From: Physcomitrium patens
Lineage: Eukaryota; Streptophyta; Bryopsida; Funariales; Funariaceae
DNA: 64,000 bases
Direction: 5' to 3'
NCBI RefSeq assembly: GCF_000002425.4
Contig: NC_037275.1
Location: 11,853,310-11,917,309, forward strand
The position numbers were made by a program, and so were the translations under genes. Shown in pieces: positions 21,476 to 33,709 of the stretch; positions within the stretch are counted from its first letter, which is position 1, and every line of letters starts with the position of its first letter. Below the pieces are notes generated by a model, which had not been told where the DNA came from, did no database searches, and was given only the letters and a program-made list of their open reading frames with translations.

Positions 21476-23025
21476 GATCTTATCTTGTACCAAAGGAAGG
21501 AAATACTACTTTTGATCAACAACGAACAATTCTCTTGAAGCCAGAGCATCTTCATCTTCGAGCAATGAAATCAATACTAACTGTTGATTCAACTTTTATT
21601 AAGCAAGTTCAATCAAGTATGTCTTCTGATTCTCTTATTGGTGATATTAAGGAAAATCCTTTAAAGTCTCATGATACTTGTAAGTTTGAATTCAAGAAGA
21701 ATATACTATATTTTGAGAGACGCCTATATGTTTCAAAAGGTGAAGGTCGATTACGTGTTCTTCAAGCTCATCATGACTTTTCAGTAGCAGGACATTTTGG
21801 GTACAATAAAACTTTGGAACTAATATCCATGGACTTTTGGTGGCCACAAATGTAGAAAGTAGTCAAAGATTTTGTACTATCTTGTGATGTTTCTTCAAGA
21901 TCAAAAACTCCTCATCATCGACCTTATAGACTTCTTCAGCCATTATCCATTCCAAAACAACCATGGTCTTCTATTTCCATGAATTTCATCACAGATCTTT
22001 CAATCTCAGGTTTTTATGACTCTATATTTGTGATAGTGGATTGTTTTACCAAGATGGCACATTTTCTACCATGTACAAAATCTATCACAAGTGAAGAAAC
22101 AACTAAGCTCTTTCTTGACAATATCTATCGCTATCATGGATTACTCAAGGATATTATATCAGATAGGAGAACTCAATTTGTATCAAGATTTTAGCGGACT
22201 CTTTTCAAGATTCTAAAAGTGGATATAAAACTATCATCGGCATTCCATCCTCAAACTAATGGACAAATGGAGCGGGTTAATCAAGTTTTGGAGCAGTATT
22301 TAAGATGTACCATTAACTACCAACAAGATGATTGGACAACTCTTTTGCCATTGGTAGAGTTTGTTTACAATAATACGGTACATTTTTCTACAAAACAAAT
22401 ACCTTTTTTTGCTAATTATGATTATCATCCACGACTTGATACTTTTGACTTTTCAAGAGTTGATAATCCTGCTTCGAAAGATTTGGCAATTCATTTGTCA
22501 GAGCTATATACAACGATGAAGGCATAGTTAAAAGAAGCTCAAGAACAACAAAATGCCAATGCGGATGTCTATCGAAAGGAATAGTGACCATTCTACATGA
22601 GTGATAAGGTATGGTTACTTCGTCGTAATATCAAGACTGCTGATCCTTGTGATAAGTTGGACTATCAAAGGCTTAGATCATTTTCTATTTCTACACAAAT
22701 CAATCCAATTGCATATCGTTTCCATCTACCAGAGTTAATCAAAATCCATTCAGTATTCCACATGTCTCTTCTTGAACTATATAAGAGAGTGGACATACCA
22801 AGAAGAAGACAAGCTCCACCTCCTCTTATAGAAGTGGATAATAATAAAGAGTTTGAAGTGGAAGAAGTCTTAGATTCAAGGCATCACCGAAATAAATTAG
22901 AATATCTTGTCTATTGGCATGGACATGTTATTAGTAAAAGCTTATGGGAGCCAGTAAAGAATCTTGCAATTACAGCAAAGGCGGTGGAGGCTTTTCATCG
23001 ACGACATCCATCAAAATCAAGATGA
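21476..23025 (+). pseudogene. Integrase with chromodomain of H
   Basis: The HHCC finger starts HHDFSVAGHFGYNKTLE (21768-21815). After a TAG at 21853-21855 the second half reads CDVSSRSK, so one Cys is now Ser. The catalytic core has SMNFITDL where relatives have SMDFITDL (first Asp lost). ISDRRTQF (second Asp kept) and GQMERVNQVLEQYLRC (Glu kept) follow. The C-terminal part 22597-23025 is open. It contains DKVWLLRRNIKT, a HSVFHMSLLE block and a chromodomain FEVEEVLDSRHHRNKLEYL with YWHG and WEPVKNL. Chromodomains direct integration toward marked chromatin in known chromoviruses. Non-functional here. Confidence 0.8.
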
Positions 23026-23119
23026 AAACCTTCTTTATAAAAGAAACAAGATCTAGGGAAGATAACATTCTACTTTCAATCTTTATTTGTAGCTTCTTTG
23101 TGGTTGTGACGCTCAAAAG

Positions 23120-23542
23120 ATGGAGAACCAATAACCAATGGATTTGACTCAAGAGCCTTTGTTTGCTCACTTGTCAGATTAGACATTACGATTGTCACAA
23201 CCTTCAAGGTGACGTAATCAAGGTGAAGATCTTCAAAAATGACATGTTCTTCCTCAAATAGATTGCAAAATACAACGCATTTGGTATCACGACCTTGGAA
23301 TGGACTCCCGATGTTTGGTGATTTTACTAGAGATAGGAACAACTCCTGATGGTGTTCCAAATGTTTTATTCGAAGGAAGATATGAAGGTCTCAACAATAA
23401 TCAAATAACTGTGTAGTCTTCCCGCTCTGGTATGGGACACTACCAATAGTTGAGAGGCCCTATCAATCATCTTTAAAGAGAACAAAGATCAGAGTATGTG
23501 GCGAATATAATTTGTCGCATCATAGATTTCCTCAACACATGA
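23120..23542 (+). pseudogene. ORF3 of H (conserved accessory frame, decayed)
   Basis: About 140 codons in one frame after the chromodomain, with several transition-type stops (for example CAA-to-TAA at codon 5). It shares with C ORF3 the segments RLSQP, SRCLVILLE (against NRSLVIVFE), PDGVPNVLFEG (against YDGQPEGVFVG) and GMGHYQ-LRGPINHL-REQ (against GVGHYHWLQGPMNHLPREQ). Function unknown. The position between integrase and polypurine tract is the same in C, F and H. An open frame on the opposite strand (23076-23360) is a shadow. Confidence 0.75.
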
Positions 23543-23899
23543 TTACCGCTCCTCATGGGACTCGTCCCTAGAAGTAGAGGTAATGTCATGGACATACCCA
23601 TGTAAGCCAATAATTATATGTATAAATAGATAGAAGTAAATAAAAGTAGGTAAAAGTAAGTTAATTCTATAGTATTTGATATAGAAGCTTCATAAAAGCT
23701 TCGTAGACACTGCTTTGACTTTATAGGTGTCTTTAATTGACTTTTTGGGATTAAAAATATAGTCAACAAGTTGGCCATGTGCCACACATGTTAGCTTGAA
23801 GACCAAGCTAACTATGTGGCCCACACGTAGAAAACTTGCCTTGTAAGTCAAGGCATGTGTCTTACAAAGTCAATACATATTAGAGGTCCTATAGAACGT

Positions 23900-25647
23900 T
23901 GTCATGATGTAATATGACTAGTAGGTGAAAGGGTGAAGAAATATATCATGTTTTGAGGATCTCACTTCAAAAATATTGTAGCAAATTATCTTGAAAAAAT
24001 AGATATTAGTAAAAAGGTAGAAAAATTAAAGGTGCTAATACTGCCTTTTTACAAATTATGCTTCTATTTACTTTGTAAGGCCATAAATAAGGCAAAACAA
24101 GGTAGATTAGAAAAATAAAGGATATAGACATATGTAGGGAGGAGTTAGGAGTGCAAATCAGTAAAAATTACTTCAAGAAGACGAAAGTTGATACCCGGAA
24201 AGGACCGGTTATGAACTAGGGTCGAAATCAGACACTGAGGCACAAAACCGAGTCTCGACGACGACTCCAGGACTCTTTGGCAAATCGGAGGGTGGGATTT
24301 GATAGAAGATTGGATAGGGTTTCTATGGGCGTTGATTTTGGGTGATTTGGAGTTGATATAATTTTTTAAGAGCTTTGCAAAGTGAAGGTTTGTTTTGGAT
24401 GACTTGGGTTTCATGAAATAAAATAGGATTTATGTTTTGAGTGATTTCGAGAGTTTTGTTGCAGATCTATCAATGAAATTTTTTGGGTTTATGATTATAG
24501 TTGTGTTAAATACATGTTGTGAATTTGAGCTCGATCTAACGGTTATAGTGAGAGATATTGAGGTTTAAGTGAGTCAAGGTCTCAGAAAGTAGAATTTTAG
24601 GTCCAGTGAGGATTTTTGAGATTTCATGCAATCTATTAGTTGGATTGGAGTAAAACTTATGTGAGAGGGTATTAGACTTGTTTTTCTATGTCCATGAGAA
24701 ATTTGAAACCAATCAAACGATGCAAAGAAGAGAAATTGGTTGTGGAAGGTTGGCATCAAGATTGGAGAAGGAGGCCGGCTAACACTTGAACATATTTTTG
24801 AGGTTTTCGTCAATTTGGTAACTCCGATCATTTTCAATTTTTTTTGTACTTGTTTTAAACTTGATTTTTAAGAAGTATGCAAATTTTGAATTGAGATCGA
24901 CGGTTTATTCATTAGATATTGAGGTTTAAATTTGTCATAGGAATTACTAGGATTTGGATTAGGGTTTGGCTAGGGTTCGATTTAGGATTTGATTTAGAAT
25001 TTAGGGTTTGGATTATGGTTTGGTTAGGATTTAATTTAGGGTTTGGATTAGGATTTCGATTAGGGTTTAAGATTTGATTAGGGTTTAGGATTTGGATTAG
25101 GATTTAGAGTTTAGTTAAGATTTAAGATTGGATTAGGATTTAGGGTTTGGTTAGGGTTTGATTTAGGGTTTGGATTAGGATTTAGGACTTAGTTAGAGTT
25201 TGATTTAGGATTTGGATTAGGATTTGATTTAAGGTTTTGTTTAGGATTTAGGGTTTGAAATAGGATTTGATTTAGGATTTAATTTAAGGTTTGTTTAGGA
25301 TTTGACTTAGGATTTAGGATTTATTAGGGTTTAAGATTTAATTAGGTTTGGTCTAAAGTTTGAGTGAAATTCAATAGGGTTTTAACTAGAATTAAATTAA
25401 GGTTGAATTGACATATATTTGAGTAATATTTGTGGTCATTTTATTATTTTTTTAAGAATTTTATTATTTGTTTGAAATTTCTTTGAGTTGTTTTGAATTT
25501 GATTACCTTTGTTTACTGTTATTATAGTCTAATTAGAGCATTGTTAGTATTCTATTAGAATTAGGATTTTGTTATCGCAATTTCTATTCTTTCTTCTACA
25601 GCCAGGTGCTTGGAGCATTTTCAAGCAAGACTTCACACATTACGACA
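23900..25647 (+). mobile_element. Solo LTR S2 (group 2, G type, 1.75 kb)
   Basis: Starts TGTCATGATGTAATATGAC and ends CATTACGACA. Flanked by ACGT (23896-23899) and ACAT (25648-25651), a 4-bp duplication with one G-to-A change. Homologous over its length to the G 5' LTR, including the telomere-like block. No internal domain is present, so it is a solo LTR left by LTR-LTR recombination. Confidence 0.85.
24955..25370 (+). repeat. Degenerate telomere-like repeats inside S2
   Basis: Dense TTAGGGTTTGG, TTTAGGGTTTGG and GGATTAGGATTT words. Less decayed than the corresponding block in the G LTR. Confidence 0.8.
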
Positions 25648-25894
25648 ACATGGCCACATAGCCCCTAATTAGATAGTATATATAGAGACAAGACTGAAGC
25701 CTTCTTCACTCTTGTCAAATCTTTTCTTGCTTCTAGTCTAATTTCAAGGATCTCTAATTTTCTTCACTTTGGCAATAGCCATTCCAGTTTCTTTCTTAAT
25801 ATATATATCAAGCTATTTCTATTTTGTCATCTTTCTTTTAGAGAAGTCTCACTTGTTTATTTTTCTTTATCAAGTTCTTATCCTTGACAGGTGC

Positions 25895-27120
25895 TCAACC
25901 ACAGTTTAGACCTATCTATAATTTATTCTAGAAAGAGCTTGTGACTTTAAAAGAATACATTGAGAAAAATCTAGCTAAGAATTTTATTTGACATTTTAAG
26001 TTGCCAATTGGTGCTTCAATATTATTTATAAAGAAAAAAAATGGATTTTTATGGATGTGTGTCAATTATTGCGATCTTCATAAAATCACAATAAAGAATT
26101 GATATCTATTGTCATTGATATCTAGACTTTTTAATTAACTTAGGCAAACAAAGATCTTTAAAAAGATTGATCTATAAAGTGCATATAACTTGGTTTGCAT
26201 TAAAGAGGGAGATGAATAGAAGAGAATATTTTGCACCAAGTATAGACATTTTGACTACAATATCATATCTTTTGTACTTATGATTATACCAACAATATTC
26301 CAACACTTAATGAATGACATATTTTATGAGCATCTTGATGATTTTATTGTGATCTATTTGCATGATATTCTAATCTTTTCTAAGAATCCACAAGATCACA
26401 AAAAATATGTTTGTCTTGTGTTGAAAAAACTACAAACTCCTAGGCTATATGCAAAAGTAAAGAAGTATATATTTCATGCACCTTATGTTGAATTTGATAG
26501 ACATATTATTTCCAACAAAGGCCTTTTTATGGATCTAAAGAAGATATAAGTAATCATTGATTAAGAAAAGCCAAAAATTGTACGTGATGTCCAATGCTTT
26601 CTTAGATTTACAAACTTCTACAAGATTTTTATTAGAAATTTCTTCAAGATTGCTTCTCCACTTATATGGTTGACATGCAAGGACAACCTAAATTGGAGCC
26701 CTGAAGTAAAGAAAGCTTTTCAAAACTTAAAAGATGCTTTCACAATAGCTCTAATTTTTATACATCTAGATTTTAACAAGCCTTATTTTATGGAGATTGA
26801 TGCCTCAGACTTTGTATTATTGTAATATAGAGAAGATATCAAACTTCATATAATTACATTCCATTCTAAAAAATTTTGAGAAAAAAATATCAATTACAAA
26901 ATCTATATTAAAGAACTTCTTGCCATCATAGATTCTTTCTCAGAATAGTACCATTTTTTTGAAGATGCTTCTCATCAAGTGACTATATATACAATTCATA
27001 AGAATCTTGAATACTTCATATAAGTCAAGTATTAAATCGTTGTCAAGTGTGTTGAAATACATCTTTATCACAATTTAACTTTTGCATCACGTATCAACTC
27101 GGGAGCCAATAAGGATCATC
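25895..27120 (+). pseudogene. RT and RNase H of F
   Basis: Resumes directly after H with AQPQFRPIYNL. RT blocks are KNFI, ILFIKKKNG, CVNY and AYNLVCIKEGDE. The stretch 26280-26549 is open and holds [20 protein letters not shown], in which the YLDD catalytic motif has become YLHD. Later blocks read FLRFTNFYKIF and, for RNase H, EIDASDF. Numerous stops are consistent with C-to-T and G-to-A decay. Inactive. Confidence 0.75.
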
Positions 27121-27122
27121 AA

Positions 27123-28948
27123 ATGCATTATCAAGACATTTCTACCTTAACCAAAAAAAGTGAGACAGCATATGATCAACAATGGACAATCTTGTTAAAG
27201 CCCGAGCAATTTTATCTTCAAGCAACTAATGTATCAATGCCTGTGGATTTAATATTTCTTAATCACATTTGTAAATCTTCAAACATAGACCATCTTGTTC
27301 TTATCATTAAATATCTTCCCATCAATCTTCTTGAAGAGTCTTCTAAATTCAAGTATGAAGACAACTTCTTTTTCTTTGATTAAGATTTATTCATTCTTGA
27401 AGGACTAACTTACTTGCACGTTCTTCAAACACGCCATGACTTCCCTATAGTCACACATTTCAGATTCAACAAGACCTTGGAACTTCTGTCTAGGGACTTT
27501 TGGTGGCCTAAAATGTGGAAGAACGTTAACGAATTTGTACTATCATGTGATACTTGTTCAAAGTCAAAGAACCTTCAACATGAACTATATGGACTTCTTC
27601 AACCCTTTTTTATTTCAAGACAACCATCATCATTTATCTCCATGGATTTCATTACAAATCTTCTACCATCAAGCTCATTTGATACTATCTTCATAGTTGT
27701 TGATCGATTGATGAAGATACCACATTTTATACCTTACAAAAAGTCAATTATTAGTGAAGAGACAGCAAGACTTTTTATTGACAATGTCTATTATTACCTC
27801 AATGTCATACTGTAATTACTTATAGTATGTAAAAATTAATTAGGACATATAATATGTTCATAAGTCTTCGTGTATGTTAGAAAGGTTAATAGATTAATTT
27901 AAAGAGAGTGGATATAAAAAACTTTATTTTGAGTTTTATCTATTTTGATTATAGCATTTAAAAAAAAATGTAAGACCTAAATGTTTAGTATGAAGCCTTG
28001 AGAGGAGATTAGAGCCTAAAGATGAAAATCTTTACTAATAGGAGGCTTATTGGAAGAGATGAAAGCAAGATATGGATAGATGAAGGCAAGGAATAGGGAT
28101 CTTCATTCGTATTAGTCGAAGGCCATGTCCAATGGGCTTCAAAGAGGCTACTTGAGGCCTTATTAGGGAGTAGGATTTTTCTTTTGAAGGTATTTGAACT
28201 TTGGAGGCTAAAATCAGCAAGTTTAGATTTTTGGATATGGAATGGGTGCAATTTTTTTGTGATTGGAGTTTTGATGACAGAGTTATTGGCACTCAAAGTT
28301 AAGGTATTAATTTCACATCTATTGTCACTCTTTGGAGTATAACATATGTTTATGGAAAGCAACGAAGGATTGGTGACTAGGGTTAAAGAGAGTACTTCTT
28401 CGATTATACTTTTCATATACTATTTGATGAATTTGGAGTTTGGATGAAGAAATTATAGAAAGTTAAAGACAACACATCCAAATCAAAGGCTGTAAGTGAG
28501 TGATTTTATTTATAGTATTGATTGGAGGCATATTTTGAGCTTTTGGACAAATTTTTGGCTCAAATTTTTTGGTAAAGGTAGATTATTTTGTTAAAAAGTA
28601 ATACATATAAATTTCGTGGCATTTGAGTATTTAGTTTGTGAGATAAGAAGAAAATTGCTCACAAATGTATAAAAACTAGGATTTGAAGCTATTGTTAGGG
28701 CTTAGTAATATCTTAAGATCTGCAATGAATTTATAGTTGAAATTTGTTTTGGTAGTTGTTAAAAGTACATCAGCACTTCATGAAAAATTACACTATGTTT
28801 GAATAGTCCGATTGAAAGATATGAGTTTTTGAAGTTGAAGAATAATATCCCATAAGGATATATAAGGATTTAGAGTTTTTTTTATCATGTTTTGGATGTT
28901 TTTGAAAACTTAAGACTTATATATTTGGTTTAATAGTACCTAAAGGTG

Positions 28949-28988
<40 letters not shown>

Positions 28989-29975
28989 TTAGGATTTCTC
29001 TTATTTTGAAGCTTGTTTAAGCAATTAGTGACAACAAGAAGCCTAGTGCTTTCTTGAGGCAAATTCTTTCTATCCCGACAATGGATTGTCAAATGACATT
29101 GTGTTGGATCGTGGACCACAATTTATATCAAGGTTTTAGAAGGTAATTATCAAGATTCTTAAGATTGACATCAACATTTTTTCTACCTTCTACCTTCAAA
29201 TTGATGGTCAAACAAAACTGGTCAATCAAATTCTTAAGTAATATTTGAGGTGCACCATCAACTATCAATAAGATGATTAGACTTCTTACTTATTATTAAT
29301 AGAGTTTACATATAATAATATGATCCATACATCTATGCAACAAATACCATTTTATTCAAACTAAAGTCATGATTCAAAATTGGATATGATAGAGCCTTCA
29401 AAGTTGACATATCCAAAAGCAGAGGATTTTGCTATGAAGATGGCCAAACTTCAAGCAACCATGAAGACTCACCTAAAAAGAGCTCAACAACGTCATAAGC
29501 TATTGGTAGATGAATTGAAGAAAGAACATCCTTCATTCTAAGTTGGTGACAAAGTGTGGCTTCTTCAGTACAATATAAAAACCAACAGGCTATATGATAA
29601 ATTGAACTACTAAAGGTTGGAATAATTTGTGATTTAGAAACAAATCAATAATATAACTTATTGCTTGGAGTTACCTTTATCCATGAAGATTCATCCAATC
29701 TTTCATGTTTTAATTTTGGAAAGGTATAAAGAATCAAATATACCAATTCAAAGACAACCACCACCTCCTATGGTTGAAATCAATAATCATATTGAATTTG
29801 AAATAGAAGACATATTAGATTTAAAGATAAGACATAGGCTTGAATATCTGGTCTATTGGCGCAGATATGATATTAATAATCATATATAGAAACTAGCTTA
29901 CAATCTTATAAATGCACAAATGAAAGTTCAAAAGTTTTATTAACGACATCCATCTAAACTAAAAGCAAAAAAATG
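27123..29975 (+). pseudogene. Integrase and chromodomain of F, interrupted by S3
   Basis: The region before S3 includes RHDFPIVTHFRFNKTLE and CDTCSKSK (HHCC finger intact), and SMDFITNL (first catalytic Asp). It reads to the DNVYYY block at 27802. After S3 it resumes at 29081 with GLSNDIVLDRGPQF (second Asp). Then come a decayed third-residue block, a GDKVWLLQYNIKT block, KIHPIFHVLILE and a chromodomain with FEIEDILDL..RLEYLVYW (about 29800-29865). Stops throughout. Confidence 0.75.
27803..29080 (+). mobile_element. Solo-LTR-like insertion S3 in the F integrase
   Basis: Starts TGTCATACTGTAATTAC, similar to the G-type LTR start, and ends TATCCCGACA. Removing it rejoins the integrase reading between the DNVYYY and GLSNDIV blocks. 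Flanks TCAA (27799-27802) and ATGG (29081-29084) do not match as they stand; both could derive from ACGG by transitions plus one other change. Includes a (TA)n tract at about 28943-28984. Internal frames at 28009-28416 on the minus strand have no recognisable motif. Confidence 0.6.
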
Positions 29976-30161
29976 AAGAATAATAACTTGGTAAGATGGC
30001 CTCACCATGAAGATTCTTAGTTTTTAGCCTTATAAAGAAGAAGAGGAAGCAATCTCTATAAATGTAATTTTTTTCAAATATTTAGAATAGTATAAGTTAG
30101 TAATTCGAATTCAGAACCATATCTTGTTTATATTCTTTTGGTCTTGTTTACTTTATGTGAT

Positions 30162-30485
30162 ATGCATAGTCAAAAAATAGATAACTTTTCGGTCATACCA
30201 TTTCAACTAAGTAGCTTACATAGATGAATTTGAAATGAAGATCCACTTGAACCACAAAGACATTAAAAGATATTTATAAATAGATTATTAGTAATTGTGT
30301 TTGAGGTAGATCCTGTCTATGAAGGATGTTTAAAAAGAATGTTTGCAGGACAATTCTATAATAAAGATATCAAAGTTCATACTTGGTCACAAGTAAAAGG
30401 CTTGAGGTACTATTGATTGCTACATGGACCTATGAAACATTTGTTTCACAAAAAACAACTGAAATATATAGCGGACAGCATATAA
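30162..30485 (+). pseudogene. ORF3 of F (conserved accessory frame, decayed)
   Basis: ATG at 30162 and stop TAA at 30483-30485 give 107 codons, nearly the same length as C ORF3 (108). It aligns end to end with it: MHSQKID against MDSQEID, LLVIVFEVDPVYEG against SLVIVFESEPAYDG, then FAGQFYNKDIKVHTWSQVKG against FVGQIYNEDTKVHAWSEVEG, LHGPMKHL against LQGPMNHL, and LKYIADSI against LEFIADVM. A few in-frame stops interrupt the N-terminal half. Function unknown. Confidence 0.75.
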
Positions 30486-30565
30486 CAGATCTTCAAGTTC
30501 TTGTACATATATTGATTTGTAGCAACATTTCTTCTTGAAGACCACAAAATTAGAAGAGGAGGTGA

Positions 30566-31017
30566 TGTCATAGACATACAACTGAAGAAGGTTTGAGAAA
30601 ATTCTAAGAGATTCTAGAAGGTTTTAAGAAGATTTTTATAGATCTTAGAATGTTTCAAAAGATTTTAAAAGGTTCGAATAGATTCTAAGAAGGTTTTAGA
30701 AGGTTCCAGTAGATTCTAAGAAAGTTTTAAAACATCATAGGAGATCCTAGAAGATTTTAAAAGGCTTTAGATGATTTAGGAAGTTGTCGAAGAAGAAGCT
30801 TAGGCTTGCTTTATTTTCAAGCCTCATAAGAACTTCTCAAGAAGTTTTCTAGGATCTTGTATATATAGGAGTGAAAGTTGAGGGGATCTTCAATCTTGAT
30901 AATTCACTTCTTGTAGTGTAGTTAGGACCTTCTTGCCTTATATCTAGTTATTGTTCCAATGTTGTACTAAATCTATTTTTTGGTCTTGAATCCTTGTCTT
31001 GTATATGGTCTCTAATA
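30566..31017 (+). repeat. 3' LTR of F (452 bp)
   Basis: Starts TGTCATAGACATAC after a polypurine tract (GAAGAGGAGGTGA), ends TCTCTAATA. Contains TATATATAGGAG and AATCTTGATAA, the decayed 11-mer primer complement. Confidence 0.85.
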
Positions 31018-31942
31018 AGTATTATATAAAAGAAATAGAATTGAAGTGTATTCTAGAAATGGAGATGGTTCAATTATATGAACTAGCTACTGCATCAGAG
31101 ATAAGAAATCATGCCAGGTCTTTAATAAGGCATTTTGAAGGTTTATAAAAAAAATTATCTTAAGCATTGAAAGTTGAATCTTTCTTTGAAGATAGTGATC
31201 AAGTTATAAAGAAATTATTTTTGAATGGATTGAAATGCCAAAAAAGGATCTTTTAGTAATAAAATTATTAAAAGAGTTTTAAAAGAAATATTCTTTTTTA
31301 TCAAAGAAGGAAAGGTAATTATAGGATCTAAGTAAAATAGAGTTCTTTCTCAACTGGATGATAGAGAGTTGCAAGAGAAGTTGAAAATCTTGCTTGAAGA
31401 TAAAGAAGAAGATGAATGATTGACAATAAATTAGAAGGAAGTGGAAGAAGCAGTAGGATTGTTGGCAAAAAGAAAAAAGAGAAAAGATAGGGTGGGTATT
31501 CAAAGACCATTATAAGCATCTAAGGTAAAAATATCTACTATATATTTAACATCTTTGATTCAACCTTTAATGGCTATATCAAAGAAAGAAAAAATAGGCA
31601 TTGATAAAATCATAAGTGGAATAATAGATTTGTAAATAAAAGTTGCAAAACTTGAAGAGAAGGGCCAATTATGAAGAGTATCAACAAGACAAAGATTAAG
31701 GCCAATGGAAGGTATAGTATATAGGTACATGTAGTGTGATAGTAGAGATCATTCAAGAAGGAAATGTGAAGATTTAATAGAGGTACTATATAAAAGAATT
31801 ATTTTTTTTTAAAAGATGGTATGATACACTTAAAAGAAAGTAGAAAAAAATTAAAGATAAATTTTGATAAAAGAGAAATAAAAATATTTGTAAGAGATGC
31901 TTTTAAAGTACATAAAATCTCAAGTAATGAAGCATCAACATG
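31018..31942 (+). pseudogene. gag: Element G, piece 2: gag capsid to zinc knuckle
   Basis: Continues G gag exactly where F interrupted it: KEIELK, VQLYELATASEIRNH and LFLEWIEMPKKDL match A/B REMELN, VELFGLATIPEIRDH and LFLEWIERPNKNL. The knuckle relic near 31725-31770 reads CDSRDHSRRKCEDL; its first Cys is now Tyr. The piece ends VRDAFKVHKISSNEAST, matching A/B VQDYLKEHETAARESAS, and is cut by J. Many stops. Confidence 0.8.
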
Positions 31943-32503
31943 TGTCACAGACATACTCATGTAAGCTAGTAATTACATATACAAATAGGTAGAAATAAGT
32001 AATAGTAAGTAAAAGTAAGTTAATTCTATAGTATTTAATATGAAAGCTTCTTAGAAGCTTCATAGACGTTGCTTTGACTTCATAGGTGTCTTTAATTGAC
32101 TTTTTGGATTAGAAACGTGGTCAACAAGTTCGCCATGTGCCACACATGTTGTTAGCTTAAAGATCAAGCTAACCATGTGGCCCTTATGTAGAAAAACTTG
32201 CCTTGTAAGTCAAGGCATGTGTCCTACAAAGTCAACACATATTGGAGGTCCTATAGAACGTCGCCACGTAGCCCCTAGTTAGATAGTATATATAGAGACA
32301 AGAGTGAAGCCTTCTTCACTCTTGACAACTCGTTTCTTGCTTCTAGTCTAGTTTCAAGGGTCTCTAGTTTTCTTAAATTTTGGCAATAGCCATTCTAGTT
32401 TCTCTTTCAATATACATATTTATTTATTTATATTTTGTTACCTTTCTTTGAGTGAAGGCTCACTTGTCTGGATTGTTTTTTCATCGAGTTCTTGTCCTTG
32501 ACA
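31943..32503 (+). repeat. 5' LTR of J (561 bp)
   Basis: TGTCACAGACATAC...CTTGACA. TATA box at about 32287-32295, then a hairpin and the 11-mer ACTCTTGACAA (32318-32328, one mismatch to the primer site). Confidence 0.9.
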
Positions 32504-32505
32504 GA

Positions 32506-32516
32506 TTGACAAGAGT
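32506..32516 (+). promoter_or_regulatory. Probable self-primer binding site of J
   Basis: TTGACAAGAGT lies 2 nt after the 5' LTR. It is an exact complement of ACTCTTGTCAA in the 3' LTR of J (36870-36880) and in the H LTR (18823-18833). Confidence 0.75.
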
Positions 32517-32593
32517 ACACCTACAATATCAGAGCTTTGTCTAATCTTGATTAAGAGTGGATTACCCCTTTTTCTTGATGAGATATAAGCATA

Positions 32594-32621
32594 TTAGAAG
32601 TTGCAGATTATCCTCTTCTAA
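32594..32621 (+). repeat. Leader hairpin of J
   Basis: TTAGAAG (32594-32600) and CTTCTAA (32615-32621) flank the 14-nt loop TTGCAGATTATCCT. Confidence 0.75.
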
Positions 32622-32715
32622 ACTGATATTGTCCTTAGTATTTTCTTTGTTCTCAAGTCCTCTCTTCTATTTATCTTCAGCGATATTAGACATCTTCTCT
32701 TTTCTAAGTGTTATC

Positions 32716-33648
32716 ATAGCAGAACTTATTGAAATGAAGAATACAATGGCACAAATGCAAGAGCAATTGAGGGAGTTAATGCTTGCGATGCATCAACTCA
32801 ATTTACCACCACAAGGAGCAACAAGATTGACAAGAAGTGAAGATATAGAAATGGTTGGAGCTGCTTCAACATCTGCACCAAACCATGTCCTTTCTCCAAT
32901 GGTGGAACGTCCTTCCAGTGTTAGAGAACCAAGAATTGCCCTACCCAAGAAGTTTGATGGCACCAGATCCAAGTTTCAAGGATTTATTAATCAAGTGTAA
33001 CTTGTGATTGAACTTCAATCCCAAAGCTATCCAACTCCAGGATCCCAAGTTAGATTCATTGGTATGCTTCTTTCAGGTTCAGCACTATCGTGGTTTTTCA
33101 TCTTTTCTTGAACGACGAGATTCAATATTGGATAATCTAGAAGCTTTTCTGGCGAAGTTTTGATCCATGTATGGAGAACATGATGCAATTCGTGTTATAA
33201 CCAATAAGATCCATATTTTACGACAAGGCAATCGATCAGTAATGTTGTATGCTTCACAATTTTGATAACTTGCAACTGATATCAAGTGAGATGATACTGC
33301 ACTTATTAGCCAATTTCTCTATGGATTACAATATGAGGTAAAAAAATTAATGCTCAACTTACCTGATCCTCAAACATTGAGTCAAGCAATTGACTTTGCT
33401 TTGAAGTACGACAATCGCCTTTTTGAATTCCGATCTGAGAACCATACAAGTGGACCTCAATGTTACTATAATTCAATAGCAACACCAACTTCTTTTCAAC
33501 ACATACATTCAAAAGTAGAGGATATGCAAATTGATGCAATATGTTTCAAACCTCTTACTCAACAAGAAAAGACTCGTCATCGTCAAGAAGGATTATGTTT
33601 ATATTACAGAGAATCAAAGCACACTGCTGAATATTGTCTAAAGAAATG
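32716..33648 (+). pseudogene. gag: Gag of J
   Basis: The position of the H start codon reads ATA here (32716-32718). The frame is open from 32557 to 33000 and includes QLRELMLAMHQLN, EDIEMVGAASTSAPNHV and KFDGTRSKFQGFINQV, ending at a TAA where a Gln codon is expected. A frameshift lies between about 33090 and 33350. The open stretch 33350-33649 carries NLPDPQTLSQAIDFALKYDN and the knuckle-like CLYYRESKHTAEYCLKK, whose second Cys is replaced by Tyr. Gag of this copy could not assemble normally. Confidence 0.75.
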
Positions 33649-33709
33649 ACATAATCACAAAATGAGGAGTATGGCTGTGAAAGAAGATAATATGTCAGAA
33701 AACGAGTTT

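Larger units (their letters stand above)
18447..25889 (+). mobile_element. Element H: chromodomain-type Ty3/gypsy with protease deletion
   Basis: Full element with both LTRs and a perfect 5-bp target duplication GGTGC (18442-18446 and 25890-25894), inserted in the protease-RT junction of F. Order: LTR, self-primer site, hairpin, gag, RT, RH, integrase, chromodomain, ORF3, polypurine tract (about 23570-23583), LTR. The protease domain is deleted: gag joins RT near 20180. The integrase has lost catalytic residues. The 3' LTR contains solo LTR S2. Confidence 0.9.
23584..25889 (+). repeat. 3' LTR of H, interrupted by solo LTR S2
   Basis: H sequence is 23584-23899 and 25652-25889, 554 bp in total against 559 bp for the 5' LTR. 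Starts TGTCATGGACATAC, ends CTTGACA, followed by GGTGC. Confidence 0.85.
12521..31017 (+). mobile_element. Element F: decayed chromodomain-type Ty3/gypsy carrying several nested insertions
   Basis: F is bounded by LTRs at 12521-15149 (interrupted) and 30566-31017. Its own sequence is gag 15355-17670 (interrupted by S1), protease 17780-18446, RT from 25895 (after H), RH, integrase (interrupted by S3), chromodomain and ORF3. It interrupts gag of element G precisely between the residues of its YLKCY block and KEIEL. A clear target duplication is not legible. Coding parts have many transition-type stops. Confidence 0.85.

Noticed and set aside
23076-23360. Minus-strand 94-codon open frame in H
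   Set aside because: It is antisense to ORF3, whose homology to C and F explains the region.
18442-25894. Reading F and H as one large tandem element
   Set aside because: The perfect GGTGC duplication, and the F frame resuming after H, show nesting rather than tandem arrangement.
12516-31022. Target duplication for F
   Set aside because: Flanks AATGC and AGTAT do not match and alternative boundaries give at best two mismatches. I report F by LTR pairing and host continuity only.
32530-32542. tRNA-iMet primer site from the ATATCAGAGC word in chromovirus leaders
   Set aside because: It lacks the initial TGG, lies 17-30 nt from the LTR, and recurs in each leader unit. The LTR-adjacent 11-mer is a better primer candidate.
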